Under the pieces are notes generated by a model. The model made no database searches. It was not told where the DNA came from and worked only from the letters and a program-made list of their open reading frames with translations. Shown here one piece after another: positions 41,928 through 53,460 of a DNA stretch of 54,466 nt (its first letter is position 1; each line of letters opens with the position of its first letter). A program made the translations under genes and the position numbers. Origin of the DNA: Asparagopsis taxiformis (lineage: Eukaryota; Rhodophyta; Florideophyceae; Bonnemaisoniales; Bonnemaisoniaceae); NCBI GenBank assembly GCA_030407315.1, contig JALQPE010001978.1, positions 1 through 54,466 of the forward strand, given 5' to 3'.

Positions 41928-43116
41928 GATGTGGTGTGGTATTTCTAGGTGTAGAAGGGGAAGAAGTTTGTGGTATGGTGGTTTTTGATTTTTTTGTGCC
42001 AGATAAGCGGAACGGTTGTGGTTTGGTAATATGCGAGTTGTATGCTTGCCAACCCCAGTGGGGTGGAGCTGTCGGTGTCGTAGGTGTGCCGTATTTTGTC
42101 TGTGTCTTTGTGACTTGTGTTGGTGGCATCCGGTGTGAGCGGGCTCCGTTGCATTGCGGTGGAGGCTGTGATATGCGGGTTGTATTGTGAGGGGCTATGG
42201 AGAGATAGTATAGATTGTTGTGGCAGGGGGCAACAGCGATGATCTGCGATTGAGGGGGTGGCGGCTGCTTTTTTGTGATGTATGCAGCTCCTCTTTGAAA
42301 AAGAACATCATACGAAGAAGTGAGTTGACCGACAGACAACAGGTTATGTTGTGCAGACGGCATGTTGACTGCATGTGGTATGTAAAGTGCAGTGTGTTGT
42401 GAAATGGGGAGTTGTATTGGTCCTTGGTGTGTGATGTCTGCCGGTATGCCAGCTGCAGTGATTGATGCGGAGGGCGACGGTATCATGGTATTGTGGCGGT
42501 GTTTGGTGTGAGTTGGCGTCGCGCCGGAGTCGAGCTGATAGAGATCAGAGCCATTGTTTATTTCGGGGTGTATTGGAGGTGAAGAAGTGAGATGTGGAGG
42601 AAGGTCATCTATTGAGGGAGGACGGATAGGGAATTGGTGGAATGCCGTGGTTTGATTTTGGGGAGGAGAGGTAGTGTGATGTGGGTTGATGAGGGGGTGG
42701 ATGGGGGAGGGATCGAGAGGGGAGGAGGGCAGTGTGAACGACGAGTCTAGAGAGTAATTGGAATGTATGGGTTGTGTTGTGCCACGATTGTGTGTAAGGA
42801 GGCGTTGTCTCGTGAAGCATTTGTTCGTGTTGTGTGTCTTACTACCATGTAGTGTGCACCACTTGCCGTTGTACCCCATAGGTGGCAGCCTGTGTTTATT
42901 CAGCGTATATCGCTTGAGGTGGCGCGCTTTCGTTGGTGATGCAGGTGCTGGGTGGTGTGAATGGTATGTGAGGCGCCTGGGCAGTGGTTCCAGTGAGTAC
43001 GTAGGAGTCTGTGGGGCGTACAGATTGGGGTTTGGGTAAGTGGGTGCCCGTTGTGGAGGGAGTTGACGCGAAGTGACAGCAGTTGCGTTTTCTTGTTCTA
43101 TTAACATTGTGAACAC
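41928..43116 (-). pseudogene. Copia-2 polyprotein: zinc knuckle, protease, pre-integrase
   Basis: The minus-strand frame has a knuckle-like WCTLHGSKTHNTNKC (C-x2-H-x4-H-x4-C), a protease site LYQLDSGATPTH, and a pre-integrase-like stretch (HNLLSVGQLTSSYDVLF). What follows is Pro/Thr/Gln-rich, with no integrase HHCC or DDE motif, and reads into the copia-1 insertion and beyond it at 35836. The element seems to have lost or scrambled its integrase. It is one frame off from the Gag part upstream. Confidence 0.75.
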
Positions 43117-43244
43117 TAGGTCCAGTGGTGGTCTCTGGCCGCGGTGAAAGTGATGGAAATTTGCCAGTTCTCGTAACAGGGATGCAAACTCTGGTACCTT
43201 GTATAGTCCATTTAAGACAAATTGTACTGTTGTTTGTTCATCTT

Positions 43245-43826
43245 CTATATGTGGGAAGATGTTTGTAGCATTAGCTCTCGAAGTTCGGTATGCTGCGTGA
43301 TGTATTCTTGTATAGGCGTGCCCGGGATATATACCAGTTGGTAGGCTCGGCGTCGTAGATTTGCTTCCGAGTGTTGAGGGTTTACAGCACTGAGTTTCGT
43401 CTTGAGATGCTGATAGAGAACTGCTGTCAGACTTTCGAGGAGAGAGGGGCTTAAGCCACGGAGTATTTCAGGGGATATGTTGGGTAGGACGAGTAGCCTG
43501 GCTAAGGGTGTCTTTTGTTGGTGGGTCTTGTAATCTGTGGGGTTAGTTGGGGTAAGTGGAGGCGGGTCTTGTAGGTAAGGGGTCAGATCGTAAAGGGTGG
43601 CATGACACTCGATGGTGCTGGTCCATTGTAGGATATTGTTGGCAGAGAGAGGTGGGATGTCAAAGCGAGGAGGTAGTGGGGAAGGTGCTGGAGGTGCTGT
43701 CGGAGAGGGAAGAGTGGGAGATGGTTCTTGGTCGGACATAGGGATGTAAAACTCGTCGTTTTGTTCGATTAGTACTTGTGCGTAAAGATCTTCTGGTAAT
43801 TGTTTGAGTTCTTGTTCTGCAGCCAA
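43245..43826 (-). pseudogene. gag: Copia-2 Gag region
   Basis: A minus-strand frame with a Pro/Ser-rich start followed by helical sequence (LLVLPNISPEILRGLSPSLLES, AYQLVYIPGTPIQEYI) similar in style to the Gag of fungal and protist copia elements. It has no in-frame ATG start that I can see and changes frame before 43116. Confidence 0.6.
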
Positions 43827-43860
43827 TTGTCGTGATCTCGTGCGTGCGTAATGGTAGCAA

Positions 43861-44166
43861 CTTACGGCACGTTCGGTGTGTGGCTTGGCGTTAATCTTGA
43901 ATTTTGTTAGTCATTGCAACGGTGTTAGTTCCTTCGAGTCGCCGCGATCATTGATTTGCGTTTGGTGGGTGGGAGGAGAAAATTTGCGCAGTGAGGTCTG
44001 GTACCATAACCTGATGTAAATGAGATGGGTTACTCCTTGATACCATTTACTCCGACGGCGCTGTTGTCCAGTGCCGGTTTAAATACCAGTGTATGTGCCT
44101 ACTGTAATTGTATGTATGATTAGTATGATCATCCGACAATTTAAGTTCCGCCGACGACCCTGTAGA
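43861..44166 (-). repeat. Copia-2 leader and partial 5' LTR
   Basis: On the minus strand TGGTATCA (44038-44045) matches the start of the usual initiator-Met primer site of copia elements. Upstream, TATTTAAACC near 44090 could be a TATA box. The outer part of the LTR is cut by the hAT-1 insertion at 44167. The LTR end is not certain. Confidence 0.4.
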
Positions 44167-46140
44167 TAGGGGTGATCATAGTCCCGGACTGGTTCCAAAA
44201 TATCTCAAATACCTAGAATCGAACCGCAAAGCACGATACGAGCCCCTGCCTGGACCACACCGAGAAGGAATAAAGCCATCTAGAACCGCCAGCCCAGTCC
44301 CCATTATATCAATGGACTGTTGGACTCTCCGAACGGAGCCCTTGTTGTCCGGACCGAGTCCGCGGTGGGGTCAAATAGGAATGGACCAGTCCGAAGCGCA
44401 GGGACCGTTGCAGAACCGGAACTTCTGGCGGTTAGCGAACGTAACGACTCAATTGCAATTTAGACAACCTGTACTCTTTATTGTAAATGCGATACAAGAT
44501 GACGATTACCTACTGCAGAGCACCTTGTTCCATGAGTTCAGAAGCACGCAGGAAGTTATTGCATCATCCGCTAGACCTGTTCTACTTTCTGAAACTATAT
44601 TGCCGCTAATAGAAAATATACTCTCACTTGCCACAGAGGACGCCTGTATACAAAACACATCTTTGGCTAGAGTTGCAATAGCGGGGAAGCGTGATTCATT
44701 TGTTTTCCACCATAGCAGTGGATCAACGGACATCTTCCCAATTGTTGTACATTGTATGTATCGCGTTATTTCATCGTACGGTCCTGAGAGAGGGTGTCTA
44801 TCTTCGCTCAACAGCTTTTCAAAAACTGAAACCTCTCTCGTACGATGTTCTTCAGGAATAGCAGGATTACTAACATCACTGGCCATTTTCAAGTAGCGAC
44901 ATAACGTCGATTCATCCACTAGATTGTCATTTGAAAATCTGGGGTCTAGAACTCTTGCAATGTCGGCAGTATTGGAACAAATTAGCTCATTGTAGTTCTC
45001 CAACTTCTTCAACATTGCCGAAGCTATCTGTGCCAGTACTGGATCATTAGATTCCACAACATTCGCACATTTCTGGATTAGTTTTTTGAACGCAAAAGCG
45101 CACACGCTGAGGGTAACATACAAAGATCCCGACTGATTTTCGGTGATACTTGCTGCTGTTTCCAGAAAATCAGCGATCTTCTTTGCATTTTCCCATTCTC
45201 CTTCACCAACAACGCGTTCATGAAGCTCCCTTATACGATGTGCCACTGCGTTCAAGACATTACGCCACTTTTATGCACATTTGAGCATCTGATATGTCGA
45301 GGACCATCTCGTTTCTACATCCATAGATGGTAATTGAGCCCCATTCATTCCTAACTCAATTTTCACCGCCTCAAATAAGTCTCTACGTTTAGTAGAACAC
45401 CGTATAGACGAAATCAATGTGCGTATCGCCGAAACATGTTCATGCACAACTTTGAAGGAATCTTGAACAGCCAGGTTTATAACGTGTGCAACACATCGCG
45501 TGTGAAACGCGTACTGAGTAGAAGATCTGTGATCCGGAGATGATTCCATCATAGTTCTTAAATGATGTATCCCAGATACAATATCTCTTCCATTATCCGT
45601 TGTAATAGAACTAATTTTTCCAGATATGCTGAAGTCACTGATAACTTCAGTCAGTAATGTTGCAGCCGACTCACCTGTGTGCGGTGTAAGGAATCTTTTG
45701 AAATCAAAAACAATGCTCTTCAATTCCCATTCTTTGTTGATCCAGTGCGCCGTTATAGTCATGTATCCCCTATATACTCTAGATGACCAGGCATCGCATT
45801 TCAGCGCGATCTTGTTTGGTACTTTTGCTAAAAGTGAAGTCAATTATATTCGTGCTTCCTTGCATTCAGAGACAATTCGCCGTCTGGCTGTGTGTCTTGA
45901 AGGTACTGAATATCTTGAGTCCAGATTTTGCACTAATGCAACAAATATTTTGTTCTCGACGATTGAGAATGGAAGGCAAGAGTCTACAATCCATTGACAG
46001 AGCAATTTAGCAGAGCGCTCATCAAGCTCGGCTCGCGGTGTAACTATTCCGCTGCGCATGTATCCGTCGGTCGAAAATGTTGCTTGCCGTTCATCTAGAA
46101 GAAAGTTATGCTTACGTTGTGCATCGTCTGTGTTCTCGGA
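44167..46140 (-). mobile_element. hAT-1: 5'-truncated hAT transposon
   Basis: The low-coordinate end TAGGGGTGATCATAGTCC resembles the hAT-2 terminus TAGGGGTGGGCACAGTCC. The transposase is on the minus strand and loses homology to hAT-2 inside the BED zinc finger near 46140. No matching second terminus or 8-bp duplication was found, so the 5' end is deleted. Confidence 0.75.
44506..46140 (-). pseudogene. hAT-1 transposase with nonsense mutations
   Basis: One reading frame covers the end of the BED finger (QRKHNFLLDERQATF), the core (KCDAWSSRVYRGYM, TTDNGRDIVSG, VETRWSSTYQMLK) and the C-terminal dimerisation region (ASSVASESIFSISGNIV, ending SWNKVLCSR). Two in-frame stops interrupt it, near 45844 and near 45271, each where hAT-2 has an amino acid (Tyr at the second). 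hAT transposases cut and paste via a DDE catalytic core. Truncation plus stops make this copy dead. Confidence 0.88.
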
Positions 46141-47640
46141 AATGGACGCGGACGTCCATGCGGTCTAGTACGTCTAGTATTACTAGGACGACATTCATTG
46201 TTTCTAGTACCACGGATGTCCCCCTCGGGATGGACTTCCACCATGTCTATGTCAACCTAGGACGGGCGCCGGTTCAGAAATTCAAAAATTTCGACCCCAG
46301 AAATTTCTGCCGCAGTGCTCGACATGGATGATGTCCGCATCCATCACGGCGACCACTCTATTTTCCTTGTCGGTCGACTCCAATTTCGCCTTTAATTTTT
46401 TCATCCTCTCGCTCACACCCCCTTCCAGTTGGTGCTCACCTCCCCCGTACTGTACCTCAAACACCCCCGATACCACTCTAGCACGCACTTTCAGCTACCT
46501 ATCCCGCTTCCACGGTGCACACCTCCATTCCATACATACTTTTCTGCTCTACCGTACAGATTTCGTATAACCAGTCCTCATACTACCTCAGAATAGGGAA
46601 ACACACCCCCTATATCCTCGACCATGCTCTCCCCCAACACCTTTGCAACGTATTGTTCTTCAATACCCTCTCTCCTCTACCTTCAACCCCTCTCCTTCGC
46701 CCTCTCCACAAACTTCCCCTGCAGCTTACTCTTCCAAAACCTCTCACTCCCCATCCCGTACCCGACCTGCTACACCCCTCCCTCCCTCAGCTGCTCCATG
46801 CCCCCACGCCATCCGCATCTTCGATACCGTATACACCACCACCACCGGCCCACGCTCCCGCTCCCCCGCCGTCTCCCCAGAAACCTCCCCGCTCTGAAAC
46901 ACATATCAACCCCCCACTTCGCACCCATCCTCCCCTTCCTCCCCAAATACAATAACCCCCTTCTTCTCCATCACATCCCCACTCACCACAGCCAGAACAG
47001 ACGCCACCCCCCTCCCCTCTTTCTCCTCACTTTCCTAAAACCTCCTCCTCTCGGCGCCTTCAACCGCAAGCTCCTACGGTCCCACCTAAACACCTCCTCC
47101 GCCCTCACTACCCCAACACCCCGCAGCGTCTCCCCAATCCCCATAATATGCTCGTCGGCACTCCTCTCCGAATCACAATTCATTCTAAATCCGCACTCCG
47201 TACATTTCCACCTCCCCCTGTACCATCCCAAGATTCCATCCCCCCACAGAACACATCTTCATACCACAGAAGAATTTTCTTCCTCTCATACCTCATCCTT
47301 AAAACCTCCATCAGCTCCATGTAAATTTCGATGAAAATATTTTCTCTACTATGCAATCTCAAACATGTATGAGCCTATGCCTTTCCGCTTTGTCAACCCT
47401 GAATATTGGTACTCATGTATTCATAAAATAGGGCCACCCACATCCCTATCCCGTTCTGCAAGCTTTACAAACCACCAGACGCATACTCCACAACTATACA
47501 ACAAACACTACTCGCTATTTGAGACGACGCGGTACACAAGTAGCGTAGTCCCACCCTTCCGTGACGCCTTCCCTGATGCGTACAAGTGCGAAACACGTCT
47601 AGACTACTACTACTACGATATAGTATATCAGAAGTGAGTG
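46141..47640. other. Pyrimidine-biased region, no firm gene
   Basis: From about 46330 to 47340 the plus strand is very rich in C and T. Plus-strand frames are Pro/Ser/Leu low-complexity and look spurious. The complementary strand reads as fragments such as ERMKKLKAKLESTDKENRVVAVMDADI (46282-46488, quoted in part) and WKCTECGFRMNCDSE (near 47200), which may be remains of a minus-strand gene with many frame breaks. Confidence 0.3.
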
Positions 47641-48725
47641 CGGGAATTTTCGGGACTGGAGATGCTGGGCCATCAAATTGATTTTTCGGAAATTTTAGAA
47701 TTTCTGGGCTGGCCAGCAATGCAATCGAGCTGGGCATCCACCGGACGTCCATTTCAGGTTGGTCGTGAGAGAGTGGGGCGGGACCATGATGAAACAAGGA
47801 CCAAGACCTGTCCCTGACGTATTGAGCCTGAAATCGACCCTTCGTAAGACGCGATTTTGGCTTACAGTTGGTGATTACAGAAGCCAGTGATAACCCCGAT
47901 CGGGGCGGCGGCCGGTTCCGACTTACAGTTGGTGCTTACAGAAGGCAGTGATAGCCCCCAATCGGGGCGGGGGCTCCAGTTCCTGGGGCCGTTGTGGCCA
48001 AATTAGACACCTTGATTTGAATTAAAATTTGGGCTATTCTCAAAAACATGCACATGTGAACATGTTTTTGAGATGGGGGTGTGCCGTACGGCACAATCGA
48101 CCCGCTGAAATCGATGTTTTTTGTAATTTTTTTCTGCCCGAAATTCTAGAATTTCTGGGCTGGCCAGCAATGCATCTGAGCTGGACATCCGCCGGACGTC
48201 CAATTCAGGTTGGTCGTGTGCTGCCTACATCCACGCGTTGCAGCAACTGAACAGGCGGGTTCACTACTAATACAAAGTGCACGGAATATGAGTAACGTGA
48301 TGGGTGAGTAGTGTTTGTCGTGGAAGAGTAAGGCGGGACCATGATAAAACACGGGAGAAGATTTCTCCCTAGCATAACTTAGGCTTGAAGCCTGGAATCG
48401 ACCCATTGTTAGGCGCCATTTAGCTTTACAGTTAGTGCTTACAGAAGGCAGTGACGACCCTGCTCGGGGCGGCGGCCGGTGCCTGGGGCCGTTGTGGCCA
48501 AATTAGACACCCTGATTTGAATTAAAATTTGGGCTATTCTCAAAAACATGCACATGTGAACATGTTTTTGAGATGGGGGTGTGCCGTACGGCACTATCGA
48601 CCCGCTGAAATCGATGTTTTTTGCAATATTTTTTCTGCCCGAAATTGTAGAATTTCTGGTCTGGCCAACAATGCATCTGAGCTGGAGATCTCCATGTCCA
48701 GTGGCCGTCCGGATGTCGCTCACCT
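47640..48725. repeat. Tandem repeat, period about 500 bp, with palindromes
   Basis: AATTAGACACCTTGATTTG at 48001 recurs at 48501, and GAATTTCTGGGCTGGCCAGCAATG-like sequence occurs near 47699, 48150 and 48650. Each full unit has a 12-bp-arm hairpin (CTCAAAAACATG / CATGTTTTTGAG), the perfect palindrome GTGCCGTACGGCAC, and GAAATTCTAGAATTTC or a variant. No gene is seen. Confidence 0.8.
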
Positions 48726-49025
48726 GGTAAGCGTGATGCACCTGTGACAACCTATGTGACTGGCGGCCGTGCAGTACAACACTCAAAAGCAGGGAATCAC
48801 AATCTTTTTAAAATTTTTCTCTACCACGTATCCGTCACAACTTATTACCTACACCGGTTACGGGTTTCAAGACCTTTCCAGTGCTGTGTACCCGTATATT
48901 CTGTTCCGTTCGATACCAACCAGTGTTCCTCACGAAAGAGTGCAAACATCACGAGATACGTCGTCAAATTTGACTGTCTCGCCGAGCGGTCGCCATCCTG
49001 TACCGAATTTTCCACTCATTCCATT

Positions 49026-49579
49026 ATGACGAATAAGCGCAGGCGCAACAGCAATCCGATCGTTGACGACGCAACCGTGCCAATTCTGCGCGAACCCGCT
49101 AGCCCTTGGGAGGATTCTAGTGACATGGGTACACGTCGAAACGTAGGTCGCGCCGCCCGCGAAACTACTCTCGCTGGCAAAGACTTCCTCCGCCTCTTGC
49201 TGGATTTATTCGCCCACCCAAGTTTCGCAGACTTGACGGACAAGCCGGGAGGTTTCACATACGCGGATCTTGGCGCTTGGGTTGCGCAGGGCACGGAAGA
49301 ACAATTTGTGGCGCTGCAAGGTCGACTCAGCATAGCCTTCAGCGGTCGTTCGAAGAATGCTGGAGTCGAGGCGGATGTTGCCGAAATCGTCATGGCAGAG
49401 ATGAACGTTGAGCGAGCCAAGCAGATTGTTCGTCTGGCATTACCCATTGCCGAGTTTTCAAGACAGGATGAGCGTATCGGGCAATGGGTTGAGCACTGCA
49501 TCCTTTCTGGGATCGTGCCGCAGACCTTCTTATTGGATGTAACATGCTTCCTTCGCCACTACAGGCGCCGCAGCGTGGG
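49026..49579 (+). pseudogene. N-terminal part of a gene split by hAT-2
   Basis: ATG at 49026 (MTNKRRRNSNPIVDD) begins a coherent frame of about 185 codons, with a basic start and then helical sequence (DFLRLLLDLFAHPSFADL, FTYADLGAWVAQGTEE, QIVRLALPIAEFSRQDER). It runs into hAT-2 at 49580. No domain is recognised. The 8-bp duplication shows that 52228 onward was once contiguous with it. It probably belongs to the same gene as the methyltransferase-like part downstream, which is inference. Confidence 0.6.
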
Positions 49580-52227
49580 TAGGGGTGGGCACAGTCCAAT
49601 GAAGACTAGGTCCTGAACTGGTCCTACAAGTCATATCCAAGTCCCGACAAGTGGCCGGACTGTTCAGTTCGGTCCATTTTGCGCCTGAACTGCTAGTAAC
49701 AGTCTTTCCACAGTACAGCAGAAAATTCTCTGGTCTCAGACCAGAGCAGGCTGCTCCCATCCCACTTCCATTTGGTTCAGTCCACATAAAAAACTGAACC
49801 ACACAGTCCAGTTCAAATCTTTTGCCCATCATCCGGTCCTAACCAGTTGGACCGAAGGAAAAACACTTTTTGAACACAACATGTTCACATTGACAATTTA
49901 TCATGATGAAAGTTCAAAATTGCTTTAACATCAATTTCAAATTCGACTGCTGCACAAGACATCGACGTTCACAAATTTGCTCTGAGAACAACCCTACCCC
50001 AAGCTCGATAAGCCCCAAATACGAACACGACAAGGTGCCAAACTATCATCGTCGTCCTGAGCACCCCAGTATGACGGAAGAAGCAGTTGAAAATCTCAGA
50101 ACGAATGGATCGCAGCAATCAAGTGGTCCAACTGACAGTATACGGGTCCAAAAAAAGTTCAAAAGTGAAGTTTGGGAGTACTTCAACCAGGTTGAGTGTG
50201 AGGGTCAGATCTACAATAAATGTGTCCTCTGTCAGAGCAAGTTCTCTATTTCAACAGGTGTCAGCTCACTTAAACGACATGTGCAGCGTAAACATGGCTT
50301 CCTCCTCGACAATAGACAATGTACATTTTCTGGTGATGGACAGCTCCGATCTGGATCTATCACCCCTCGCTCAGAGGTGAATGAGAGACACACGAGAAAT
50401 TTGTGCAGATGGATCGTCTCTTCCTGTCTACCTTTCTCAATGGTGGAACAGAATGATTTCATTGCTTTCACAAGGCAGCTTGACAGTGCATATGTCGTGC
50501 CTTCCCGAAGGACGATCCATCGAAGAATCACAGACGAATTCAAGGAGGCAAAGTTTATTTTCATATCTTTGCTACGAAAGGCACCTGAAACTGTCTCTTT
50601 GACGGCTGACTCATGGTCTTCCAGAATCTACAGAGGATATATGTGTATTACAGTCCACTTCATCGATAGAAACTGGGAATTGCAGAGTTCTGTGCTCGAC
50701 TTCCGTAGATTCTACACTCCACACACTGGAGAGGCATCATCTGCTCTACTTCAAGAAGTACTAGAAGACTTCCAGATATGTCGAAAGACGCGAGCAATTA
50801 CGACTGATAACGGTTCAGATATTTGTCTCCGGAGTTGCCAAGCTGCAGGAAAAGATCCGAAATGATCATCCAAGCCAGGATGCAAACGAAATTGTGCATG
50901 TTCGATGTGTTGCCCATATTATAAACTTGGCAGTGAAGGACTGCCTTTCTCTCATTCGTGAACAAATTTCGGCTGTTCGTAATCTAATTCTTTCTATGAG
51001 ATCGTCAGTTAAGAGAAGAGATAGTTTTGAGAAAATGGCAAAACAAATGAACAAGGATGTGAATTTGCCAAGCGTTGACGTGGAAACTAGATGGTCTTCT
51101 ACATTTTATATGTTGAAGAAGGCGTATGAATGTAAGGAAGTCTTGAATGCTGTCGCACATTGCGTCCCAGAGCTACAATCTTACGTCATCTCAGCAAGTG
51201 ATTGGGAAAAATCAAATCAGATGGCCTCATTTCTAGAGACAGCTGCTGCAATAACTGAAAGTCAGTCAGGATCACTTTACGTGACGTTGGGAATATGTTC
51301 GAAGGCTTATTTCTCACTAATATCTAAATGTCGGAGGTATGTGGGGTCTAATGGCTGTGTATTGCAAGATATTGCACTGGTGATGATTCAAAAACTGGAA
51401 TATTACAAGGAAAAGATATGTTCTCCAACGACCGAGCTTGCACGTATTCTAGATCCGAGATTTGGGAATGATATATTGAATGATGATGCAATACTGAGGG
51501 CAAATGTCAGTCTAGACGAAATGAGTCATGAAAATGTGTGTGAAAAGGTTGTACAGAAACATTCATTACTCGCAGAACTCCTAGAGGATGACCAACATCC
51601 TCTTACTGGCCCGCTGGACGAAATTCATCGATTCTTTCAACAAACTACAACTGGGGATATATCGATTGACCCGTTGATATGGTGGAAGACAAATGAGAAA
51701 AGGTTCCCATGTGTTGCTAAGCTTGCAAGAGACATTTTATCAGTTCAAGCGTCTTCGGTCGCGAGTGAGAGCGTTTTCTCTACGAGCGGGAATATCGTAT
51801 GTCCATCTCGCAGCAAACTTTCGGATGAATCTATTTGCAGTACTTTCGTTTTGCGAGCCTGGAACAAGATTTTGCAGGAGCCAAGGCGTTCATAATCTTT
51901 TTTATCTATATGTTACGGAGTTGCGTGAGATGAAACAGCTTTTAGTAGTCATACGTAGGAACACTATGCTAGATCGGTCCGTCCCTCCTGTCCAAGGGGT
52001 TCTCCACAGTTCGGTCCTACTTCTAATTTCGATAAACCAGTTCAACGCACTACTGGAAACTTGAGCAGTCCTCAGGGCTATGTTCAACAGGTACTGGAAA
52101 ATGTGTATTTCAGTATCTGTTTGATCCATTAGACTCAGGTCTGTGGAAAACCGAGAGACTCCTGGTCCTTCTCAGAAAGTGCTTATTTTCAAAAATTGAG
52201 ACTGGTCCCGGACCGTGCCCATCCCTA
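49580..52227 (+). mobile_element. hAT-2: complete hAT transposon
   Basis: Inverted ends TAGGGGTGGGCACAGTCC (left) and TAGGGATGGGCACGGTCC (right, complement) are flanked by a perfect 8-bp duplication AGCGTGGG at 49572-49579 and 52228-52235. Length is 2648 bp. It encodes one transposase broken by a single-base insertion. Confidence 0.95.
49903..51895 (+). pseudogene. hAT-2 transposase with one frameshift
   Basis: From ATG 49903 (another at 50071) the protein has a BED zinc finger (CVLCQSKF...LKRHVQRKHG), the hAT core (LTADSWSSRIYRGYM, TTDNGSDI), the conserved VETRWSSTFYML and the C-terminal dimerisation region (ASSVASESVFSTSGNIV). At 50822-50824 an extra T shifts the frame: without it the sequence would read DIVSGVAKL, as in hAT-1. 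The first frame stops at 50865 and the second runs to 51895. hAT transposases excise and reinsert DNA with 8-bp duplications. This copy needs an intact enzyme in trans. Confidence 0.9.
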
Positions 52228-52235
52228 AGCGTGGG

Positions 52236-52690
52236 GAACCAAGCGCCTTCGGTCTTGCTCCACCGGAAACGTTCGAGGTATTGATGTATTTCCAAGCGTT
52301 GTCTATCATCCGAAATCACAACAAGAACCTGCCGCGTAGCCGAATAGGCGACACGGCCGAAGAGGGGAACGAAGCCGCACGCGTCCCAGCCCATCGGAAA
52401 AGCACTAATCGAGCTTGTTACGTGGTTCAAGTTTTATACCATGCTTGGACCGATGTGGCCTTCGCCGCAAAGTTTTCAGCTTCGAAGAGTTGATGGCGCC
52501 GTACATCATTTTCGACAGCAGTGAGCATTGGTTTGACGTGCTCGATGAAGGTCTATTCGCACCGATGGAGCAGAAGCTAGATCTCTACTACGACAAAGCT
52601 CCCCTATCTCATCCTGATGGATATGGTGGAAAAGTAGAGACAAGTGTAGGACCAGCCGGGGTGGCGATCGCTAAGGGAGTTCTAGAATTG
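52236..52690 (+). pseudogene. Middle part of the hAT-2-interrupted gene
   Basis: Two protein-like frames follow each other: PPETFEVLMYFQALSIIRNHNK... to about 52490, then FEELMAPYIIFDSSEHWFDVLDEG and SHPDGYGGKVETSVGPAGVAI... to about 52690. A one-base loss near 52480 separates them. They continue the gene begun at 49026 but are one frame off at the hAT-2 junction. No domain is recognised. Confidence 0.5.
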
Positions 52691-53460
52691 CAGCCGTGTC
52701 AGGGCGAGGTGAACCGTAACGCGCTGGTTGAACTTGCGTTCGCGCGTCGCTCGGTCGCGCTGGCGAACGGGTGGTACAACGGCGGAACGCGTAGGGAACG
52801 ATCGCAACACGGGATTCGCGGGCCGGCGCAAGCCGTGATCTCAGGGTTAGATCACCGAGTAAACTCGAGCACAACGCGATCCACACAGGGGTCGTAAATC
52901 CCTGGCCTGGTGGCGTGCGACGCAACGCGCGCTATCGCGGTGCGACGCGGTTCGACGATCGGTTTATGCGCAGCGCGCACGCGAACGTCGGCGGCGATCG
53001 TGAGCAACCGCACGCAACGTTTCAACGCAATCGGTCCTCGCGATTCGCTAAACGCTTAACTCGTAGCTGCGAAGATGCTGGCTGTTTATTGGTAAGGCGC
53101 GAAGCTGAACGACCATTAGTAGCTAACTACTCAGGACAGGCTGTCCTTGCGTGGCCGGCCGGCGGCCGCTCGCTCGCACGCAAAAAGGGAAATATTTGGG
53201 AAAAAGACTTTCGTCATAAAAAACCAAAAAGGGAAATTCGTAAAAAGCGCTACACGTGGCGCCGGGCTCGCGGTTTCGTGGCAACGTACGCGCGCACGCG
53301 CTCGCATCCACGCCCCGTGACACGTAATCAAAACGCCACGCGTACGCTCGCTTACTAACTAACTAAGATAGATGCACGCGAATTCATCCCGACGCAATCG
53401 CAGCGAACGCGCGCGCGTCGACGAAATAAATTGCGTCACAACAAGAACCAGTGCGCAGCA
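52690..53460. other. GC-rich inserted segment
   Basis: Sequence style changes abruptly to GCG/ACGCG-rich DNA that does not read like the flanking gene, and changes back near 53460 at the coding sequence RDLVRKFFDRLQF. It could be a solo LTR or a MITE, but I could not find matching terminal repeats or a duplication (GTGT occurs at both edges). It contains a perfect palindrome AGGACAGGCTGTCCT-like core near 53131. Confidence 0.4.

Noticed and set aside
46624..47334. Pro/Ser/Leu-rich plus-strand protein of 236 residues
   Set aside because: Composition follows directly from the pyrimidine bias and no domain or conserved pattern is visible.
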